Positions 48,224 through 57,116 of a stretch of 64,000 nt of DNA are shown here, piece by piece. A program made the position numbers and the translations under genes. Numbering within the stretch: position 1 is the stretch's first letter; every line of letters starts with the position of its first letter. The DNA is from an uncultured Granulosicoccaceae bacterium. Lineage in GTDB: Bacteria; Pseudomonadota; Gammaproteobacteria; Granulosicoccales; Granulosicoccaceae. The notes below the pieces were generated by a model that was given only the letters and a program-made list of their open reading frames with translations, made no database searches and was not told the origin of the DNA. The stretch spans positions 55,792 through 119,791 of the forward strand of contig CALISD010000120.1 of the NCBI GenBank assembly GCA_938041955.1, read 5' to 3'.

Positions 48224-49546
48224 TTATTTTTTCTGCTTAGCCGATTTACCAGTCGCACCTTGCCTGGTACCAGACATGGCATTGACCGCCATCACCACCT
48301 CAGCACGCAGATCATCGGTCTCAGCTACTGCCTTGAGTAGCCGACGCCTCGATCCGAGAGGAATCTCCAATTCCTTCAGGTCTGCATCAGTCAGTTCAGT
48401 CAGTACGTCAACGTCGATTTCATTTTCGATAAAGAGCTGTAGATACTTCCCCATACGTACACTCTTAAGCCAAACCCCTAAATCATCATTGCTTACATTG
48501 CCCGCTTCATCAGATGGCTTAGCGCCCGGTTCCTTTGCTGCTGCCGGTGCTTTTGGCGCTGCTTTTTTCTTTTTAGCATCAACAGGTTCAGGGGTCACCT
48601 TGTCAGATGCCTCTACGACGTCATCAGTCTTCTTCTTTTTAGATTTTTTCTCTGCAATCTCAGGCTCAGGTTTTTCTACAGGAGCCTCTTCCTCAGATTC
48701 TTCGGCCTTTTTTGCAGTTTTCTTCTTAGGCGTTTCTTCTACCGTTTTAGCAACAACTTTTGTACTTTTTTCTTTTTTACTCTTTTCCGGCTGATCTGAA
48801 CCCTCTTTCTCTTTCTTTGACTCTGACTCTGCTTCTTTTTTACTTTCGGAAGGCACTTTCAATTCAAGATTCGAAAGATGAAGTAACAATATGTATTTGT
48901 CTCCGTCAATACGCCCCTCCAGAAAACCGCGATAGGGAATACTGCCACTTCTGAATATCAACGGATCACGACCCTTACTACCACCACCGATCATCATCAA
49001 TGCATCGGCTTCGGCCAACTCCTTTGCCATGCCATAGAGGAAGTCGTAAGTCAGGCCATTGATATGAACTATCTGAAGTTTTGATGCAAATACGAAGCGA
49101 CGAACGGCATCTGCCTTGTCTATTTTTCTACCAGTCCACGTCAGTGGAATTTCCATATCAACGTTGGCTTCAGCACGCTGACGGGGTCGCCTGTCTTTTA
49201 CACTTCCATCCGGCCCACGAACAATTTCCGATTGTTCAATCCGGTATACGATGCCGTCGGACGAATTAACGTAAACCTTGGACACTCCCCAGAGATACAA
49301 ACCGCATATCTCCATATCGACCTCGGGATCACTCTCTATGAGCGCTTTGACTAACGCTTCAGACTCCCCATCGTACTTTTCAAGCAGAGTGTCATAGTCA
49401 TGCTCGACCGTGGCTTTTAGTATCTTGCGTGTATACGCAGATTGACCGTCATCATCTACATAGCGAATCTCTTCAGCGACACCGGTGGTTTCAGCCTTTA
49501 CTACGGCATCTCTGCTTCTACTGTCGGTAAGATTGACGTTAGGCAT
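48224..49546 (-). CDS. Protein with Lys/Glu-rich linker and C-terminal SAM domain
   Basis: 440 residues in three parts. Residues 1-230 look folded but unrecognised, with MEICGLYLWGVSKVYVNSSD, a YGMAKELAEADALMMIGGG segment and YILLLHLSNLEL. Residues 233-345 are a low-complexity Lys/Glu/Ala/Pro linker resembling a histone-H1-like tail. Residues about 355-408 (LGVWLKSVRMGKYLQLFIEN ... LTDADLKELEIPLGSRRRLL) match a sterile alpha motif, a protein-interaction domain that often polymerises and is uncommon in bacteria. A scaffolding or DNA-coating role for the operon is inferred, not shown. Confidence 0.8.
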   Translation of the reverse strand: MPNVNLTDSRSRDAVVKAETTGVAEEIRYVDDDGQSAYTRKILKATVEHDYDTLLEKYDGESEALVKALIESDPEVDMEICGLYLWGVSKVYVNSSDGIVYRIEQSEIVRGPDGSVKDRRPRQRAEANVDMEIPLTWTGRKIDKADAVRRFVFASKLQIVHINGLTYDFLYGMAKELAEADALMMIGGGSKGRDPLIFRSGSIPYRGFLEGRIDGDKYILLLHLSNLELKVPSESKKEAESESKKEKEGSDQPEKSKKEKSTKVVAKTVEETPKKKTAKKAEESEEEAPVEKPEPEIAEKKSKKKKTDDVVEASDKVTPEPVDAKKKKAAPKAPAAAKEPGAKPSDEAGNVSNDDLGVWLKSVRMGKYLQLFIENEIDVDVLTELTDADLKELEIPLGSRRRLLKAVAETDDLRAEVVMAVNAMSGTRQGATGKSAKQKK

Positions 49547-49578
49547 TGCTGATCATCCTTTTCACTAAATCAACTTGT

Positions 49579-50193
49579 CTACAGCATTTCAAAATCAAAC
49601 TCCCCGACTTCTTCGTCCTCTTCTTCACCGACAAAGCAAACAGCGGCCTGATCAAGGCCGACATACTCTATCGCAGAGGGCTTACCGACCATCATCCAGA
49701 TCATGCCGTCCGGAGTGCCAATCAAGAACGCCGGATCTGCAGAAATCCCGTCACGATAGAGAAAATCAAAGCGAAAGATTTTCCCCGCTGTAAGCTCCTT
49801 TGTCAGTTTCGGATCAAATTCATCATCTGTTCCCAACAAATAGACCAGCCGGGAACTGTAGTTAAGAAATTCATCCAGAGAGGCAGTGCGCGATAACTCT
49901 ATGGTCACATCGAAACTTGACGACAACATCGGCAACTCCTCACCCGACAAGTTAACCGGCTTAAGATCATTGCGCTCAACCCATTCTCCGTCGCTATTGA
50001 CGTATCCCAGTGCCGTGCCACCATAGGGAATCAGCGTTTTCCCATCATTCGCCAACGTTGCTAAACCACAGCGCTTGCCATCTATATCGCGTGTCTCGAC
50101 ATCAACAGATCCATATAACTTTCTTCTGTCGATTTTGTTTAACTCACAATCGAATTCAGAATTACCGTATTTAAATTTCAAAGCTCTAGGCAT
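49579..50193 (-). CDS. Protein of unknown function in the primase-ligase operon
   Basis: 204 residues, not recognised. No signal peptide or membrane helix. The N-terminal part has short beta-strand-like segments (KLYGSVDVETRDIDGKRCGL, LIPYGGTALGYVNSDGEWV). The C-terminal part includes FRFDFLYRDGISADPAFLIG and a very acidic end (EEEDEEVGEFDFEML) of the kind that binds basic partners or mimics DNA. It lies 42 bases after the primase gene and 32 before the SAM-domain gene, on the same strand. Confidence 0.75.
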   Translation of the reverse strand: MPRALKFKYGNSEFDCELNKIDRRKLYGSVDVETRDIDGKRCGLATLANDGKTLIPYGGTALGYVNSDGEWVERNDLKPVNLSGEELPMLSSSFDVTIELSRTASLDEFLNYSSRLVYLLGTDDEFDPKLTKELTAGKIFRFDFLYRDGISADPAFLIGTPDGMIWMMVGKPSAIEYVGLDQAAVCFVGEEEDEEVGEFDFEML

Positions 50194-50235
50194 TGTCGGC
50201 TCCGCTATAATGTAAAACTAATATTTTCAGCACAT

Positions 50236-51501
50236 CTAACTACACAGGTTTTCAGTTTTTTCTAAGGCATCTTTAAATGCCGCCACACCATCATTCATCG
50301 GTCGGCACGACACACCACGGTCATCAATATAGGCACTTGCTGCGGGCTTACCTTGCCCGGTGTGCACGCGATCAAAGGCAAAGCCGTGTTCATCGAGCCA
50401 GTCTTCTATTCGAGTGACCGCTTTTCGATACTCTGCAGAGGCGATTTTGTCTTGCGCCAACCTGGAAGTAAGCACAACCACATCGGCAAACTCTGATAAC
50501 TCCCGGGTAAATTCCACTGCGCCATCAACGGGATCACCAATCTCGGACAAATTGGTAGCGCCAATATTCTGTGCCAACACACCATCCAGATCGACACACA
50601 CAGTCGCTTTGCCAGTGCGTTTAAAATTTCGCTTTCTATCCACCGCACGTTTGGGCTTATCCGCCTTTAACTTTTCGCCACGCTTGCCTTCAACCCCACG
50701 AATCGTGATACGGCTATGATCATCAGGAGCAGTAGCAGCAGGCGGAGGCGGCCCACCCACACATTGAACCATTGCATCAATCGCAGCATGACCCGAAAGC
50801 CACGGATCATCCAACCACTCATCACCACTCCAGACAGTGGCATAGTGATCCCTCGAATGGTGCAATCCCGGCAGTCGAAACCAGGCGCCTAAGCTGTCTT
50901 CTCCGGGTTTTTGAACTTTGGGTTTTTTAGGGAACGTCTCAGGCTCCTCACTAAGATTAGTTTCTTCCCAGGTCGACACAATTGACCACGCAAACGCAAA
51001 CACGTGTTCGGTGGGGGCCGGCTGATCAAACAACACCCACAAGTGATAGCCACCATTATTATTCGAATCAAACAATAACGGGTCATATCCCATTGCCTGT
51101 AAATCACGCCACCACTTCAACGCCCCGACAAAATTTCTGCGCGAATGCTCCTCTGCATCTGCTTTGTGATCGTCGTGCATATCGATATCTATGCCGAGCC
51201 ATCGACTGGTATTTTCCTTACTTTTAGCGTGCAACCCGATAATTTGCGGACGCCTGCGGTGCTGGCTGGCAAAGTGGCGGGTGAGCTTGTCCAGCGTGAC
51301 CATATCCGGCCCGCGTTTGCTCGCGATGGGCAGTGTCATTGCCTTATAAGTACGGCCGAGCTTTTTCTTTTCGCCCTCAGTCAATGAGGCATACTGACCC
51401 CAGACATCTTTGCGGTTAACCAGCTTTTCCATCGCCCACTCTGCTAACTCACGCGAGCGCGACTTCCATTCTTCTGCAACTATTTCGTAGTGACTGGCCA
51501 T
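50236..51501 (-). CDS. Archaeo-eukaryotic primase-like domain fused to a HAD phosphatase-like domain
   Basis: 421 residues. Residues about 85-240 match an AEP-type primase: GIDIDMHD (metal-binding Asp105/Asp107), SNNNGGYHLWVLFDQP (His153 motif), and GAWFRLPGLHHSRDHYATVW. This pattern resembles the AEP domains catalogued in TOTE conflict systems. After a Lys/Arg-rich linker (265-297), residues 298-415 form a HAD-like domain: VCVDLDGVLA (Asp304, Asp306), VVVLTSR (motif II), a Lys at 385 and YIDDRG (393-394). Such a domain could act as a DNA 3'-phosphatase, which is inference. It is first in the five-gene operon. Confidence 0.85.
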   Translation of the reverse strand: MASHYEIVAEEWKSRSRELAEWAMEKLVNRKDVWGQYASLTEGEKKKLGRTYKAMTLPIASKRGPDMVTLDKLTRHFASQHRRRPQIIGLHAKSKENTSRWLGIDIDMHDDHKADAEEHSRRNFVGALKWWRDLQAMGYDPLLFDSNNNGGYHLWVLFDQPAPTEHVFAFAWSIVSTWEETNLSEEPETFPKKPKVQKPGEDSLGAWFRLPGLHHSRDHYATVWSGDEWLDDPWLSGHAAIDAMVQCVGGPPPPAATAPDDHSRITIRGVEGKRGEKLKADKPKRAVDRKRNFKRTGKATVCVDLDGVLAQNIGATNLSEIGDPVDGAVEFTRELSEFADVVVLTSRLAQDKIASAEYRKAVTRIEDWLDEHGFAFDRVHTGQGKPAASAYIDDRGVSCRPMNDGVAAFKDALEKTENLCS

Positions 51502-51530
51502 TGATATGTGGAGCTCTTGTGAACTCTCTT

Positions 51531-51538
51531 AGTATAAT
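51531..51538. promoter_or_regulatory. Possible overlapping divergent -10 elements
   Basis: On the plus strand TATAAT at 51533-51538 (toward the ABC genes), and on the minus strand TATACT at 51536-51531 (toward the primase operon), overlap in an A/T-rich stretch 30 bases before the primase ATG. No good -35 hexamer is seen at the right distance on either strand, so activators may be needed or the match may be chance. Confidence 0.35.
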
Positions 51539-51727
51539 GCGCTATATATTGTAGTTAGTGTGCCCAGCGCCTTAAGCCACACCTCAATTGTAGGTGACTT
51601 TGAACTCACCATACTCCATTGTCGCGTTTTTTTGCAAAGTCATGCGATTCCGCAATCAATACCATTGCTCGCCATACCAGCGAGATTTCACTATATTCGT
51701 TGCCACACTCTTGAGCACCACAAGCAA

Positions 51728-52537
51728 ATGATACAAACCATCAGTAATGTCGCCCTGATCGCGACTACAGAGCTCAAGCGCACACTGATCACACGACGCG
51801 GGCTAATATCGCTCGCAGCTTTCGCATTAGTCTGGCTGCTACTACTTACTCTGCTCATACGCAGAGCACCTATGTTGATTGCAAACGGCACTACCCTGGG
51901 TTCACTCATCGAATCAGAGTCGATCCTGTCACTTGCCAAATGGCGTGTTCCAGAATTCGGATTATTTTGGATAATCGCACTTTATCTGTTCCCGATGTGC
52001 TGTGTTGTCTTCGCAGCAGATCAAACCGCATCGGATAAAACGCGCGGCACACTTAAGCTCTTAACATTGCATACCAGCAGAGCAAGCCTGTTCTTTGGTC
52101 GCTTTGTCGGTTTGATGCTAGTGCAATGTACCATCATTGCCCTGGCACTAATTAGCACCGTCATTGTTGCAGCACTCCGCGACCCTTCATTGCTAATGTC
52201 TTCTCTCAATAGTTCGTTGTTTATATGGATCAACCTACTCATTGTGATAGCACCTTATACTGCACTGATGGCACTTATTTCACTGTTTGCAAAATCAGGT
52301 ATGCAGGCAGTGAACTATGCAGCAATATTATGGATACTGTTGTTCTTTGCCGTCTATTGGTTGTCCAGCCGGTTTCCGGAGGCGGCAGCGTTAAAGAGTG
52401 TCTTCCCCGGTTCACAGGTAAGTGAGCTGGTGCAGCATCACAACTGGAGTTCGCTGAGTACAGCATTAGCACCGGCGCTTCAAACCCTGTTCTTTTTAGC
52501 TGGAGGCCTGTTTTTAATACACAGGATTGATCTGTAG
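51728..52537 (+). CDS. ABC-2 type transporter permease
   Basis: 269 residues from the ATG at 51728, with about six membrane segments in the NosY/ABC-2 pattern: a cytoplasmic start (ATTELKRTLITRRG), helix 1, a large extracytoplasmic loop, then DQTASDKTRGTLKLLTLHTSRASLFFGRFVG, the conserved coupling region. The frame opens at 51560 with an unlikely extra 56 residues. The TAG stop shares a base with the GTG of the ATPase gene (TAGTG). Substrate unknown. It diverges from the primase operon. Confidence 0.86.
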   Translation: MIQTISNVALIATTELKRTLITRRGLISLAAFALVWLLLLTLLIRRAPMLIANGTTLGSLIESESILSLAKWRVPEFGLFWIIALYLFPMCCVVFAADQTASDKTRGTLKLLTLHTSRASLFFGRFVGLMLVQCTIIALALISTVIVAALRDPSLLMSSLNSSLFIWINLLIVIAPYTALMALISLFAKSGMQAVNYAAILWILLFFAVYWLSSRFPEAAALKSVFPGSQVSELVQHHNWSSLSTALAPALQTLFFLAGGLFLIHRIDL

Positions 52538-53436
52538 TGGAAATCATACGCTGTACTAATCTAAGTAAACACTACGGCAAGCTAAAGGCGTTAGACAACG
52601 TCACTTTGAGTGTTGAATCTGGCAAACCCATCGCACTCATTGGCCCTAACGGCGCCGGTAAAACCACGTTAATGAGTGTGATTAGTGGCTTTATACATGC
52701 TTCGGGCGGCGACGTTGCCGTGTGTGGCAAACCTCCCGGTCATGCCAGTTTAAAAAATAAACTATCCACTCTGCCACAAGATGCTCAGTTCGACCCGCAC
52801 TTCACCTTAGGCTCGCAACTGAAACTTTATGCAAAGCTGAGGGGCATCCCGAAGGCCGCGAATGAAGTGCAACGAGTCCTGTCGCTCGTACAACTACAGG
52901 ACAAGGCAAACAGCAAGCCACCAGATCTGAGCCACGGCATGCGTAAACGCCTATTAATCGCCCAGGCTTTATTGGGAAAACCAGAGTTAATACTTCTTGA
53001 CGAACCGACCGCGGGTATTGATCCACCCAATGCAAAACTTATTCGTGACTTAATCACATCTGAGTCAGCCAATACAACCTTCATTGTCAGCTCACACAAT
53101 TTAGATGAACTTGAGAAAGTCTGCGATACGGTGATTCAGCTGGTAGATGGAAAATTGATCTCACAGGGATCCATTTCAGATGAAACCAGTGAGCAGGGCT
53201 TTTTAACTTTAGTAGCGGACGCCGATGCTACAGATACCATTAAAACACTTAACGGCCTAATTAATGTCAAGCAGAATCAACTGAATGACTACATTGTAGA
53301 GTTTGATGCGATCAATCATCCGAACTTTCATATCGAACTATTGCAGTGCCTGGTGGACAACAATATTCGCTACAAGCGTTTGATCAATGGCCGCACCCTT
53401 GAAGAGAAAATGTACAACGTTAATAGTGCAACATGA
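52537..53436 (+). CDS. ABC transporter ATP-binding protein
   Basis: 299 residues. Walker A GPNGAGKTT, Q-loop LPQDAQF, signature LSHGMRKRLLIAQALL, Walker B LILLDEPTAGID and the H-loop IVSSHNLDEL are all intact. The C-terminal about 90 residues are the extension typical of ABC-2/NosF-type export ATPases. It is translationally coupled to the upstream permease, and the two form a complete exporter of unknown substrate. There is no nos gene nearby. Confidence 0.94.
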   Translation: MEIIRCTNLSKHYGKLKALDNVTLSVESGKPIALIGPNGAGKTTLMSVISGFIHASGGDVAVCGKPPGHASLKNKLSTLPQDAQFDPHFTLGSQLKLYAKLRGIPKAANEVQRVLSLVQLQDKANSKPPDLSHGMRKRLLIAQALLGKPELILLDEPTAGIDPPNAKLIRDLITSESANTTFIVSSHNLDELEKVCDTVIQLVDGKLISQGSISDETSEQGFLTLVADADATDTIKTLNGLINVKQNQLNDYIVEFDAINHPNFHIELLQCLVDNNIRYKRLINGRTLEEKMYNVNSAT

Positions 53437-53741
53437 TTGGCTACCCGGTTTCTGTGAGCTTGCCTGACGATTTAATACCATGGTGGATGCACTGGCCGGC
53501 TTATGCACCCTACATATCGGTGATAACCGACGCATCGGAGTTGCAAGTGAGCCACAGAACGATCGGGGAAACCCGACGCGTGAGCGAGTGGCATGTCACG
53601 TAGATTTTCCAGTTCGTTTTACAATGGTTTATTTACGTGTGACTGCAGATCGCTGGCGCGTGCCTATGTATTCTTGCCAAGCCTCAAAGCGCATCCACAG
53701 GCAAATGACCATACCTCACTGCTGCCAGCCCACAGCGTCCA
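53437..53741. other. Intergenic region between the convergent ABC ATPase and MttB-family genes
   Basis: 305 bases. Short open frames cross it on both strands, but none has a family resemblance or ribosome-binding site. I saw no convincing terminator hairpin and no other element. Confidence 0.5.
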
Positions 53742-55319
53742 TCAAAAATCTGTGGCCACCCCACCCTCAACCTTTCTCTTAGCAACAAACTCATGCAACT
53801 CTTCTTTAATCGCAACGTCAATCGGTGGCTCTTCGTAGCTTGCAAGGCGTTCCTTCCAGACCTTGTTGGCTTTCTGCATCGCATCAGGCCTGCCCGCTTC
53901 ATCCCACGATTCATAGTTGCGCCAATCGCTTAAGATCGGGCTATAAAACGCCTCTTTAAATCTCTCTTGGGTGTGTGCGGTGCCGAAAAAGTGCCCACCA
54001 GGACCAACGTCCTTAATTGCTCTTAAACCAAGCTCGTCGTCTGAGAAATCAAGCGGCTCAAGAAACTCAGCCACCATTTGCAGAAGATCAATATCGAGAA
54101 TCAATTTCTCATAAGAACAGCACAAGCCTCCCTCCATCCATCCGGCACCATGCTTTAGCAAATGACCACCGCCATTGACCGCCCCCCACAGAGAGAACAC
54201 CGATTCGTAGGCAGCCTGCGCATCGACCGTATTGGCTGCACATACATTAGACGTGCGATACGGAATATTGTAACGGCGTGCCAACTGACCACCGATGTGC
54301 TGTGCTTTTATGTATTCAGGCGTACCGAATGCGGGCGCCCCGGACTGCATATCCACATTTGAAGTAAAGCCGCCATACATTGCCGGTGCTCCCGGATTCA
54401 CCATTTGTGAAAACGCTATGCCTGCCAGCGCCTCAGCGTTTTGCAAAACCAGTGCACCCGGAATTGTCACTGGCGCCATCGCACCAGACAGTGTGAACGG
54501 CGTAATCACCACCGGTTGATTCATTGATGCCATATCGATGATTCCCTGCATCATCGGAATGTCCAGCTGTAGCGGTGAGTTGGTATTAATGATAGTGAAT
54601 ACCGAAGGCTCGTTCGCCAACTGCTCCCGACTGACACCACGGCCGATACGCGTCATTTCAATTGCATCGGTAACACGCTGATGACCAAGCGAGTATATGC
54701 AGTAAGACTTATCGGTGAGCGTGATGAAGTCAGAAATACAATCCAGATGCCGTACCGACGCGTGAACATCAGTGGGCTCCACCGGGTAGCCTCCACTGAA
54801 ATGCAAAATGTTATGCATCTGGCCAAGCTTTAAAAAATTCCGATAGTCTTTCTGATTACCAGTACGACGACCATGGTCGAGACAGGAGCTATTCGGTGCA
54901 CTGGCCATCAGACCAAATAACAGATGATTACCACCCACCTTGAGATTGTGCTCAGGATTGCGGGCGTGCAGGGTAAATTCTGATGGCACGGTCGACAGCG
55001 ACTGTTCTATCAACTGCTCGTCGAACCTGACATGCAGCGTAGATTCATCGACCTCTGCACCGGCAGCTTTCATTATCGCCCGCGCTTTTTCGTGCAGCAC
55101 TTTTATACCAACTTCGGACAACACCTGCAGCGAGGCGTGATGGATTTGATCCAGTGCCTCAGCAGAAGCCAAATCCACCGCTGGAAACTGACGTATCGGC
55201 TGCCGAAACGGCTTTTGTGGAAGAATATTTTTCACAACACCACTTCGAGTTCGGCGTCTGCGTGGCCGGCGTGCTGCCTGGTCGCCTTGTGATTGGGAAC
55301 TTTCAGTGTCGTTTGTCAT
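53742..55319 (-). CDS. MttB-family (trimethylamine methyltransferase-like) protein, non-pyrrolysine
   Basis: 525 residues. A basic N-terminus (RRPRRRRTR) is followed by the MttB TIM barrel: ASLQVLSEVGIKVLHEKARAI, GGYPVEPTDVHASVRHLD, PFTLSGAMAPVTIPGALVLQNAEALAGI, YGGFTSNVDMQSGAPAFGTPEYI and GAGWMEGGLCCSYEKLILDIDLLQM. The gene reads through without an internal TAG, so it is a pyrrolysine-free member. Characterised relatives demethylate quaternary amines such as glycine betaine to a corrinoid protein. No corrinoid protein or reactivase gene is adjacent. Substrate unknown. Confidence 0.88.
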   Translation of the reverse strand: MTNDTESSQSQGDQAARRPRRRRTRSGVVKNILPQKPFRQPIRQFPAVDLASAEALDQIHHASLQVLSEVGIKVLHEKARAIMKAAGAEVDESTLHVRFDEQLIEQSLSTVPSEFTLHARNPEHNLKVGGNHLLFGLMASAPNSSCLDHGRRTGNQKDYRNFLKLGQMHNILHFSGGYPVEPTDVHASVRHLDCISDFITLTDKSYCIYSLGHQRVTDAIEMTRIGRGVSREQLANEPSVFTIINTNSPLQLDIPMMQGIIDMASMNQPVVITPFTLSGAMAPVTIPGALVLQNAEALAGIAFSQMVNPGAPAMYGGFTSNVDMQSGAPAFGTPEYIKAQHIGGQLARRYNIPYRTSNVCAANTVDAQAAYESVFSLWGAVNGGGHLLKHGAGWMEGGLCCSYEKLILDIDLLQMVAEFLEPLDFSDDELGLRAIKDVGPGGHFFGTAHTQERFKEAFYSPILSDWRNYESWDEAGRPDAMQKANKVWKERLASYEEPPIDVAIKEELHEFVAKRKVEGGVATDF

Positions 55320-55463
55320 AAACTTCCGCGCTGCGTTGCAACCAGTAAAGATCTCGCCAAAACACAGATCTTGCTAAAGAATGGCCAATAATTATATGGG
55401 TCCGCCGAAACTTGATAGAATTACCTCAACCGGCTGTCACTCAAGTACTCAGAGCAAATCACG

Positions 55464-56858
55464 TTGAACTACATTAGCACTCGCGGCGGCGAATCACTTA
55501 ACCTTGCACAAATACTCACTCGCGGCACAGCCAGCGACGGCGGTTTGTTTGTACCCGAAAGCTGGCCAATGATCAATCAGCAGCAGCTTGATGAATTGCT
55601 CACCGGGGAGTACGCAGATATTGCAGGTCGGGTACTCACCCATTTTGGCGGTGACTCCCTGCCAGATGATGTAGCGACCAGTGCGGTCAGCACCGCCATG
55701 CAGGCTTTTGCTCCACCGGTCGGCCCACCGGTCACACCACTTGAAGACGGACTATGGGCACTTGAGCTCATTCACGGACCCACATTAGCGTTCAAAGATT
55801 TTGCGCTTGCACCTCTGGCTGAAATCATTGCGCAAACGCTTCAACACCAGAACCGACAAGCCACAGTACTTTGTGCAACCTCGGGTGACACTGGAGCCGC
55901 GACCGTCTCTGCATTCGCTCACCGCCAGAATTTGCGCGCTGTGGTTTTATTCCCGGCGGGTGGTGTGTCAGATTTTCAACGCAGGCAAATGACTACCACA
56001 GGTGCAAGTAACGTATTAACGCTGAGCGTTGACGGTGACTTTGACACTTGCCAACACATCGTAAAAGCACTGTATCAAACAGACGCCGCCATTAAATACG
56101 GATACACTGCCGTTAATTCAATCAACATGATTCGCATCCTGCTACAGACCGCTTATTATTTCCGCAGCAGCGGTATTGTGAAAACCAAAACCGGCAAACC
56201 CAGTAGTTTTATTGTACCCACAGGCAACTTTGGCAATATCTACGCTGCTTATATAGCCAAGCAAATGGGTGCACCAATCAATAAACTGATCGTTACTTCG
56301 AATGACAACGATGTACTCCCCAGACTGTTCGACAGCAGCAGCATGCAGGGACTGCAAACCGTTAAGACCATTTCACCGTCGATGGATATTCAGGTATCCA
56401 GCAACTTTGAAAGATTGCTTTGGCACATCAAGGGCAATGACGGTGCAGCGGTTACCCAGGCACAACGCTCGCTTGAGTCCAGTAGCGGTTATCAGTTGTC
56501 AGCTAGTGAAATGCAATCTTTGATGCAAGACTTCTCAGCAATGAAATGCACAGAGGAAGATGCCAATAAAGCGATGCAGTATATGCAATCTCGCTTTAAC
56601 AAAACGATTTGCCCTCACACAGCCACAGCAGTGCATGCAGCACGTGAATTAACACCTGATCCCGGCTCTGAAACAGTCATTGTCGAGACTGCACACCCGG
56701 CAAAATTCAGTCATGCCGTTCACCAGGCCACCGGGGTGACCCCCGCTATTCCTCCGCATGCCGCTGGATTAATGGAAAAAGAAGAGACCTTTTGCTCGGT
56801 CCCAGCAGACCTGGCTGCTGTGCAAGACGCAATCAGCGACTTCTTTGCCCACTCCTGA
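55464..56858 (+). CDS. thrC: Threonine synthase
   Basis: 464 residues, TTG start (MNYISTRGGES fits the family N-terminus MKYISTRG). SDGGLFVPE, the PLP lysine in GPTLAFKDFALAPL, ATSGDTGAATVSAF (phosphate-binding), AVNSINMIRILLQTAYYF and VPTGNFGNIYAAY are all typical of the longer bacterial ThrC. It converts O-phosphohomoserine to threonine. It stands alone; hom and thrB are not in the window. Confidence 0.95.
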   Translation: MNYISTRGGESLNLAQILTRGTASDGGLFVPESWPMINQQQLDELLTGEYADIAGRVLTHFGGDSLPDDVATSAVSTAMQAFAPPVGPPVTPLEDGLWALELIHGPTLAFKDFALAPLAEIIAQTLQHQNRQATVLCATSGDTGAATVSAFAHRQNLRAVVLFPAGGVSDFQRRQMTTTGASNVLTLSVDGDFDTCQHIVKALYQTDAAIKYGYTAVNSINMIRILLQTAYYFRSSGIVKTKTGKPSSFIVPTGNFGNIYAAYIAKQMGAPINKLIVTSNDNDVLPRLFDSSSMQGLQTVKTISPSMDIQVSSNFERLLWHIKGNDGAAVTQAQRSLESSSGYQLSASEMQSLMQDFSAMKCTEEDANKAMQYMQSRFNKTICPHTATAVHAARELTPDPGSETVIVETAHPAKFSHAVHQATGVTPAIPPHAAGLMEKEETFCSVPADLAAVQDAISDFFAHS

Positions 56859-57116
56859 TAAGCCAAACTGAAAGTTTACAAGTCAATGTTCCAGGCACAT
56901 TCGCATTTGATACTTTTAATCAAAACCACCACACCCTCCTGTTTTTAAAAGATTTTTTCCGCTTAGGTCACCCTTACATCGATAACAGGTGACACTCGCT
57001 TCACTTCGCCAGGAACATCAAAGTTTCTTAAGTATCAATAGCTTTCGGCCGATTCCTCTATGAGCAGATGAAGGATGCACTGCGATTCCCATAAGAATTA
57101 ACCAAGCTAGCAGAGA

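Noticed and set aside
52537..53436. Reading the ABC pair as the nitrous-oxide reductase NosFY
   Set aside because: The proteins are NosFY-like in type, but there is no nosZ, nosD or nosL in the surroundings, so only a generic export function is supported.
53480..53838. Short plus-strand frames after the ABC ATPase gene
   Set aside because: They run antisense into the MttB-family gene and show no family motif.
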